DNA of 64,000 nucleotides from a virus, in the IMG/VR virus record IMGVR_UViG_3300032223_001001, positions 17,778 to 81,777 of that record. One strand, given 5' to 3'. Below are positions 59,503 to 64,000 of the stretch, piece after piece. The stretch's first letter is position 1. Every line of letters begins with the position of its first letter. The notes under the pieces were generated by a model, which was not told the origin of the DNA, made no database searches, and was given only the letters and a program-made list of their open reading frames with translations. A program made the translations under genes and the position numbers.

Positions 59503-62301
59503 TTATATAAATTCTTCCCACCCTTCTTCAGCTAGGTCGTAGATATAATTTGGGTCAATACCAACCCTGTCCCAAAAATCTAATTCTTGTTTTGTAATAG
59601 TCAATAAATCCTCAACAGTGTCTTGATCTTCAGGTTTGAATGGGATACCATTAATCAATTTACATTGTTCAGTAGTGAAAAATGAACGTTCCTCCGGATC
59701 CGTTGTTAACAAATTATCACGTACTTCTTGACCAAACACAATCAACAACGGTCCAATACGTTTATTGAAGGTAGCAACCGCTCTAGGTACATTATATACA
59801 CCGGTCATATCTGGATTATTCTCAAACTCCGAGTTATCCAACATATAACAATTAAGTTGAACAATTGAAGTTAAATTTTCAGGTATCGACCCACCATACG
59901 CAGTTATATGTTCATCCTTCCACCCCGCTTTTGGTTTGTTCACCTTTTGAACATCACCATGGGAGGCTTTTACTCCATTGTTAACGTAATATATAACATC
60001 ACCTAAACTAGTATTTAATTTATTCTTAATCACCAATTCCATATGTGCCATCCTGGACATCGCACCGCCCGATTTAGTTGTCTGTGTGGCCCTTATTTTA
60101 TAATCCTTAATGGATAACTTAACCTTAGCTCGTTGTGCAATTTTCATTAATGGAATTTCTTGATTAAATATTTTTGTTAAATATTCATAATACCATTCCA
60201 CAAACGCTTTACCATCACCCTCCAATAACTGTTTAACTCCCTTATCCAAAAACTCCTCGATATAGATGGGGAGTTTTTTTGACTTGATTGTATTACCAGT
60301 TAATTTAACTTTTCCATCATGTTCCATGGTGGCATAATTTTTTCTGGCTAAGTTAATACATGACTTCCAGGTCCCATCATTGTCCAGGCCTTGAGTTTTT
60401 TTCATGAAAATATCATTAAATTGTGCAACATCTGCGTCGTATCCAGTGTATTCTTTACCTTCTTTAACTAACCAATTCAAACCTTTACCAACATATTTAA
60501 CATGGTCAACACCCCCCTCTGGTAGTGCAAAGTTCACGCCGTCTGTGTCCATTACGTTTGGGTCATACTTTTTCTTCATAAAAAATTTCACCATTTGTCT
60601 TAAATATTGACGTCCTGTTGCAGTTATTTGTTCACCCTTATCCATATCGGCCCAATTGAATACTTGAGGAGCGGATAACGCACCAAATAACGAATTGATA
60701 AAGATCTTCAGGGGTAACTGAAACCTATCATATTTTAATGAAATTTTCTTATCTTTTGACTTCCATTCAGATGCTAAATTTTTATTTTTAATACGTTCAT
60801 TTCTAAAGTAGGTTAACATCCCCTTCATTACACCCGTTACATCACAATCTGGGAATACATCGTGTGTTAATTGAATTGATGGGTATAGTGATGAATAATC
60901 CAGTTTTAATATATCTTCTGAATACCCCACCTTTAACAATCTAGATAGTCCCCCCACGAAATCCCTTTTTTCTTGTTTTTTAGGTATTGCGAGTTTGTGT
61001 TTGAATGAATAAGCTAGTAATATGATTTTCCATAGACTGGCAGTACCCATCGTTGAAATGCGTTCATATGTTGTTGGTACGAGTGTTGCGAGTAGGAATG
61101 TTCCCTGGTTAAATTCTTCATCCACCAGTAGGGTTTCTTCCAAGTCATCGTCAAGATAACGTTCCACTAGGTTATCCCCAGTTGTTTTAATATATTTATC
61201 TGGGTGTTTTTGACAAGCGTTATCAATTTTTTGATCAACACCAACTTTTCTATAATTCCCATTTTCGATGTTTAACCAGTATTCTTCTTTTTTTGCGTAG
61301 AATGGTCCAATATCTAGGTGATCGATGTATACACGGTCTTTTGCTTCGGCATCAATATATTTTGTTATATATTTTAGTCCCGCGGATTTAATTCCGGAGT
61401 TAATTGCTTGTGCGCGACGAACGGAGTGTATGATATCAATAACGTTATAACCCCACATTCCGACTTGGTTATATCGTTCAACTTCGTTTGCTAGTTTTAA
61501 TAGATTTTCCCTTTGCTTGATTGTTTCTTTTGAATGTAGTGTTTTACATATTCTTTTGATATCTATGTTTAACATTTTGCAACGTTCAAAAATCCAGTAC
61601 CAGTCGAAGTTTGCGGAGTTATAACCACCAATGATTGTTGGTTTTAGTTCATCAATAATTCTAAAGAATTCGACAATACCTTTGCGTTCCTCGTCAGGTG
61701 TTGCACATTCTATCACATGTTTGTATCCTTTATTTGTTTTGATTCCAATCATGAATATACGACCGTCTTTTGGTTCAAGTGCGGTCGTCTCAAGGTCGAA
61801 TACAAGTCTGGTGATATCATTATATTCTTCAAAACCCTTGAATAGTCTTTTTTCTTTTGAAATAAGATATTGTTCAACTGGTGATAGGATGATTATTTTA
61901 TCCTTGATTGCTTCACCCCATGGATCAAGACCACCATCCCTAAAGAATTGAACTAAAGATCTATACCCTTTTAATGAACGGACAAGGTATTTTAATCCGG
62001 TTTCAAGACGTTCATTTGTTGAACCATCTTCATTTGTTGTTCTTAATTTTTCAATGATTATTTTATGTTTGGACATCCCTTCCTTTTGTTGTCCTTTTGA
62101 ATCATTATAGAAGTTTAAACCTCGTAGATCACCTACCCAACAGAATGCTGCGAATGAATCTTTAATGATTTGTTTTCCCTTGATTGGGTCTTCTTTTATT
62201 TTATATATGGAATCTGAAATATAATCGTATTCTACTGCTACGATATATTGTTCTGGATCATTTCCTTCTAGGAATGATTTAATATCTTGTTCACTTATCA
62301 T
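59503..62301 (-). CDS. gp43: DNA polymerase, family B (T4 gp43 type)
   Basis: The 932-residue polymerase has an intact exonuclease domain: FDLETT (Asp169, Glu171) and GGYNSANFDW (Asp233). Polymerase motifs are DYSSLYPS (Asp468), LKIFINSLFGALSAP (motif B, 531-545) and MDTDG (Asp585, Asp587). T4 gp43 is 898 residues, so it is complete. No intein or split is seen, in contrast to the helicase and the reductase. It synthesises leading and lagging strands with gp41, RNase H and gp32. A short AT gap and then a terminator separate it from the glycosyltransferase gene upstream. Confidence 0.95.
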   Translation of the reverse strand: MISEQDIKSFLEGNDPEQYIVAVEYDYISDSIYKIKEDPIKGKQIIKDSFAAFCWVGDLRGLNFYNDSKGQQKEGMSKHKIIIEKLRTTNEDGSTNERLETGLKYLVRSLKGYRSLVQFFRDGGLDPWGEAIKDKIIILSPVEQYLISKEKRLFKGFEEYNDITRLVFDLETTALEPKDGRIFMIGIKTNKGYKHVIECATPDEERKGIVEFFRIIDELKPTIIGGYNSANFDWYWIFERCKMLNIDIKRICKTLHSKETIKQRENLLKLANEVERYNQVGMWGYNVIDIIHSVRRAQAINSGIKSAGLKYITKYIDAEAKDRVYIDHLDIGPFYAKKEEYWLNIENGNYRKVGVDQKIDNACQKHPDKYIKTTGDNLVERYLDDDLEETLLVDEEFNQGTFLLATLVPTTYERISTMGTASLWKIILLAYSFKHKLAIPKKQEKRDFVGGLSRLLKVGYSEDILKLDYSSLYPSIQLTHDVFPDCDVTGVMKGMLTYFRNERIKNKNLASEWKSKDKKISLKYDRFQLPLKIFINSLFGALSAPQVFNWADMDKGEQITATGRQYLRQMVKFFMKKKYDPNVMDTDGVNFALPEGGVDHVKYVGKGLNWLVKEGKEYTGYDADVAQFNDIFMKKTQGLDNDGTWKSCINLARKNYATMEHDGKVKLTGNTIKSKKLPIYIEEFLDKGVKQLLEGDGKAFVEWYYEYLTKIFNQEIPLMKIAQRAKVKLSIKDYKIRATQTTKSGGAMSRMAHMELVIKNKLNTSLGDVIYYVNNGVKASHGDVQKVNKPKAGWKDEHITAYGGSIPENLTSIVQLNCYMLDNSEFENNPDMTGVYNVPRAVATFNKRIGPLLIVFGQEVRDNLLTTDPEERSFFTTEQCKLINGIPFKPEDQDTVEDLLTITKQELDFWDRVGIDPNYIYDLAEEGWEEFI

Positions 62302-62408
62302 CTTGTTACTATTTTAATTGTTAGCGTATTAGCTCCAAAAGTTAATTTTTGGGTTTGCCTTATTAAAACAAATATAGTGTTTTAATGGTGATAAGTCAAT
62401 TAAAATGA

Positions 62409-62437
62409 AAAACCCCCCCATTTTATTATGGAGGGTT
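62409..62437. terminator. Terminator, repeat of the one at 25.7 kb
   Basis: The stem ACCCCCC/GGAGGGT with a TTTATT-type loop and T run is nearly identical to the terminator at 25725-25750. It follows the DUF2827-type gene. Confidence 0.75.
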
Positions 62438-62447
62438 TTTTTATTAA

Positions 62448-63668
62448 TTATTTTTTTGATTTTCTATTTTTGATATTCTTTTTGGTGTACAAGTTTGTTT
62501 TTTCATCATAAACAAGACCTTTATTCCCCCCATTGAATAAATTAAATATTAGGTCGTCGTATGTTTTAACCACATCTGCGTTACTGGATAAGTATCTAAA
62601 CATTGCTTTAGCATTACGTTCAGAATATTCTTTAAGATTCTTATCATGGTTCTCTAACACCCAGTTTAATAATTCACCTGCTTTTGCGGTATCTGAACCT
62701 TCATAGTAATATCCGATATCTTTACACATCGGTGCGTTATGGATAACTGGGTAACCCATAAATGCAGCATCCAAATAAATATAATTTAATGGGTTTAATA
62801 ATTGGTGACAAATTAATACATCCGCATGTTGAGACAACATAAATGCCGTTTGATATCTTTTTTCCGCAAAAATTTTATTATCTTGGTATAGATCAAAAGT
62901 TTGAATTAAAGATAAAAACCCTTTATGTTTTGCAATATCATCTGAATTGGTGATTAATAATTTTTCAATTTTGTTTTTTCCAGTTTCAGTTCTATATGAT
63001 TCTTCCGCAATCATTGTCGGTATTAAACAAAACTTAACAACATTTAAGTTTGGTTCCATAACGGCTAATACCTTTTTTTCTTTTGTTGAGTCGTATTTAT
63101 AAGATTTTTTGAATCTTCCAGCTAGGAAGTTTTTCTCGATTTCAACTAAACTTCCCAATAAAAACTTATGATCCCAAATAAAAGGTACGATAACAGGTTC
63201 TGCTCTATATAATGTTTTATAAAACCCAACATTTGTTTCATGTTGTTGTGGTACATACCAAACTTCGTCGAATTCTTTTTCAAACTCAAAATAAGTATTA
63301 CCCTCCTTGAACAACATTTCCTCAACGGCTAATACATAATTATTACCACATCTATACCCGATAACTTTTTTATCTGGGTGATTTTGGAAATACTCCATGT
63401 ACTTTTGTTCAACTTGTGAACCCATACAAATTAATAAGTCAATTTCTTCGTGTTTGTCCTTTAATGACGCAATATTAACATCTTTAAACGCATGTGGTTT
63501 TTCGGTTAAGTCTAAATTCGTTGTGTTTAATATCCAAACATCATAATTCTTAACAGAATGTGATAAAAGTTTATATAAAAATAAAACATTTTGTTTCATT
63601 CCATTTGTCCAGATTGATTCATCCGTTGATTTTAATCCGATCGTAATTCCAATTTTTAACTTCTTCAT
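62448..63668 (-). CDS. DUF2827-type glycosyltransferase
   Basis: The 406-residue protein begins MKKLKIGITIGLKSTDESIW then TNGMKQNVLFLYKLL, the opening of the DUF2827 family of GT-B-like glycosyltransferases. Later blocks are GSQVEQKYMEYFQNHPDKKV, VWYVPQQHETN, LAVMEPNLNVVKFCLIP, and NPLNYIYLDAAFMGYPVIHNA, where a nucleotide-sugar would bind. It may glycosylate DNA or a virion surface. Unlike the other glycosyltransferase it is intact. It shares a palindromic TATTTAT region with the divergent gene on the right. Confidence 0.82.
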   Translation of the reverse strand: MKKLKIGITIGLKSTDESIWTNGMKQNVLFLYKLLSHSVKNYDVWILNTTNLDLTEKPHAFKDVNIASLKDKHEEIDLLICMGSQVEQKYMEYFQNHPDKKVIGYRCGNNYVLAVEEMLFKEGNTYFEFEKEFDEVWYVPQQHETNVGFYKTLYRAEPVIVPFIWDHKFLLGSLVEIEKNFLAGRFKKSYKYDSTKEKKVLAVMEPNLNVVKFCLIPTMIAEESYRTETGKNKIEKLLITNSDDIAKHKGFLSLIQTFDLYQDNKIFAEKRYQTAFMLSQHADVLICHQLLNPLNYIYLDAAFMGYPVIHNAPMCKDIGYYYEGSDTAKAGELLNWVLENHDKNLKEYSERNAKAMFRYLSSNADVVKTYDDLIFNLFNGGNKGLVYDEKTNLYTKKNIKNRKSKK

Positions 63669-63697
63669 GATATAATAATAATTTTATTTTGTTATAG

Positions 63698-63704
63698 ATA
63701 AATA
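63698..63704 (-). promoter_or_regulatory. Minus-strand TATTTAT element of a bidirectional promoter
   Basis: Sense strand AATATTTATCTATAACAAAA, 30 bases before the DUF2827 ATG. It overlaps a plus-strand copy, forming a palindromic AAATATTT core. Confidence 0.45.
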
Positions 63705-63709
63705 TTTAT
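63703..63709 (+). promoter_or_regulatory. Plus-strand TATTTAT element of a bidirectional promoter
   Basis: Plus strand AAATATTTATAAATTAAAAAGG, 12 bases before the GTG start at 63721. Together with the overlapping minus-strand copy it would drive both genes. Confidence 0.45.
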
Positions 63710-63720
63710 AAATTAAAAAG

Positions 63721-64000
63721 GTGGAAGAAAAAATACATGAACTTCATATAAATAAGATAATTCAAGAATATTCTTATCTTAAATCGGATGAAGAATTCAA
63801 AAAAGAAGTTATTTCAACAAAACAATCCGAATTCTTAAAAATCATAAATCAAACACTACAAACATTTTCCCCCGATCAAATAAGGAAACATGATGATACC
63901 CAACCACCACCGGTGATAAATAAAAAAAAGGGTATTGATATTGATGAAATCCCACACAATACAAAAATTAAGGCTAAAAATGTATATCGTGATATTGTAA
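63721..64000 (+). CDS. Unknown protein, cut by the right window edge
   Basis: An open frame with GTG start at 63721 (MEEKIHELHINKIIQEYSYL; STKQSEFLKIINQTLQTFSP) runs to base 1000s edge of the window with no stop, 93 residues visible. The sequence is helical and charged, with a Pro patch (TQPPPVINKKKG). AAAAAGG lies just before the start as a weak ribosome site. No family is recognised. Confidence 0.6.
   Translation, partial: MEEKIHELHINKIIQEYSYLKSDEEFKKEVISTKQSEFLKIINQTLQTFSPDQIRKHDDTQPPPVINKKKGIDIDEIPHNTKIKAKNVYRDIV

Noticed and set aside
1-64000. tRNA genes or an integrase
   Set aside because: No clover-leaf or integrase motif could be identified by eye; the only recombinases belong to the two IS607 elements. 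A tRNAscan run would be decisive.

Overview
This window is a large piece of a tailed-phage genome with a T4-type gene set: contractile tail sheath, gp6/gp25/gp53-like baseplate wedge proteins, family B DNA polymerase, gp41-type helicase, UvsX-type recombinase, gp32-type ssDNA-binding protein, RNase H-type exonuclease and class I ribonucleotide reductase. The DNA is very AT-rich. Few genes have a clear Shine-Dalgarno; most starts follow A/T-rich leaders, and a repeated TATTTAT element lies just upstream of many starts. That pattern, together with the protein style, suggests a myovirus of a Bacteroidota host. The host is inferred. No tRNA, rRNA, integrase, capsid, portal or terminase gene is seen, so head genes must lie outside the window.

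Layout. About 1-8.2 kb (minus strand) holds virion and baseplate genes. About 8.4-17.0 kb (minus) holds replication and nucleotide genes: nrdA in two split-intein halves, nrdB, the gp41 helicase in two split-intein halves with a small Vsr-like endonuclease gene between them, an unknown gene and RNase H. About 17.1-23.7 kb is an accessory zone. It has two IS607-type elements (MerR/serine recombinase plus TnpB), HNH endonuclease remnants, a ribbon-helix-helix gene, uvsX, and a glycosyltransferase gene split by the second element. About 23.8-26.9 kb holds gp32 and small genes, including a LamG-like adhesin. About 26.9-47.9 kb is the tail module: giant hub proteins, gp53, tape measure, gp26-like protein, sheath and tail-completion candidates. 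About 48-57 kb is an accessory island: two leucine-rich-repeat genes with 60-bp tandem repeats, several small proteins sharing an N-terminal leader, an SNF2 ATPase with an intein, and two paralogous nuclease-like proteins with a similar leader. About 57-64 kb holds a neck protein, an RHH + HNH pair, DNA polymerase, a DUF2827-type glycosyltransferase and a partial gene.

How it works together. The replication proteins form a T4-like replisome, but two of them must be assembled by protein trans-splicing. Five inteins are visible: split NrdA, mini NrdA, class-3-like gp41, split gp41 and class-3-like SNF2. The nrdA split site falls directly after the radical cysteine, and both class-3-like inteins sit inside Walker A motifs. 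The most original candidate system is the 49.7-57.1 kb cluster. At least five proteins with unrelated bodies start with a short basic or amphipathic leader ending in an (I/V)-x-E site. This resembles the T4 capsid-targeting leader and prohead-protease site, so they could be packaged and injected proteins; two of them look like PD-(D/E)xK nucleases.
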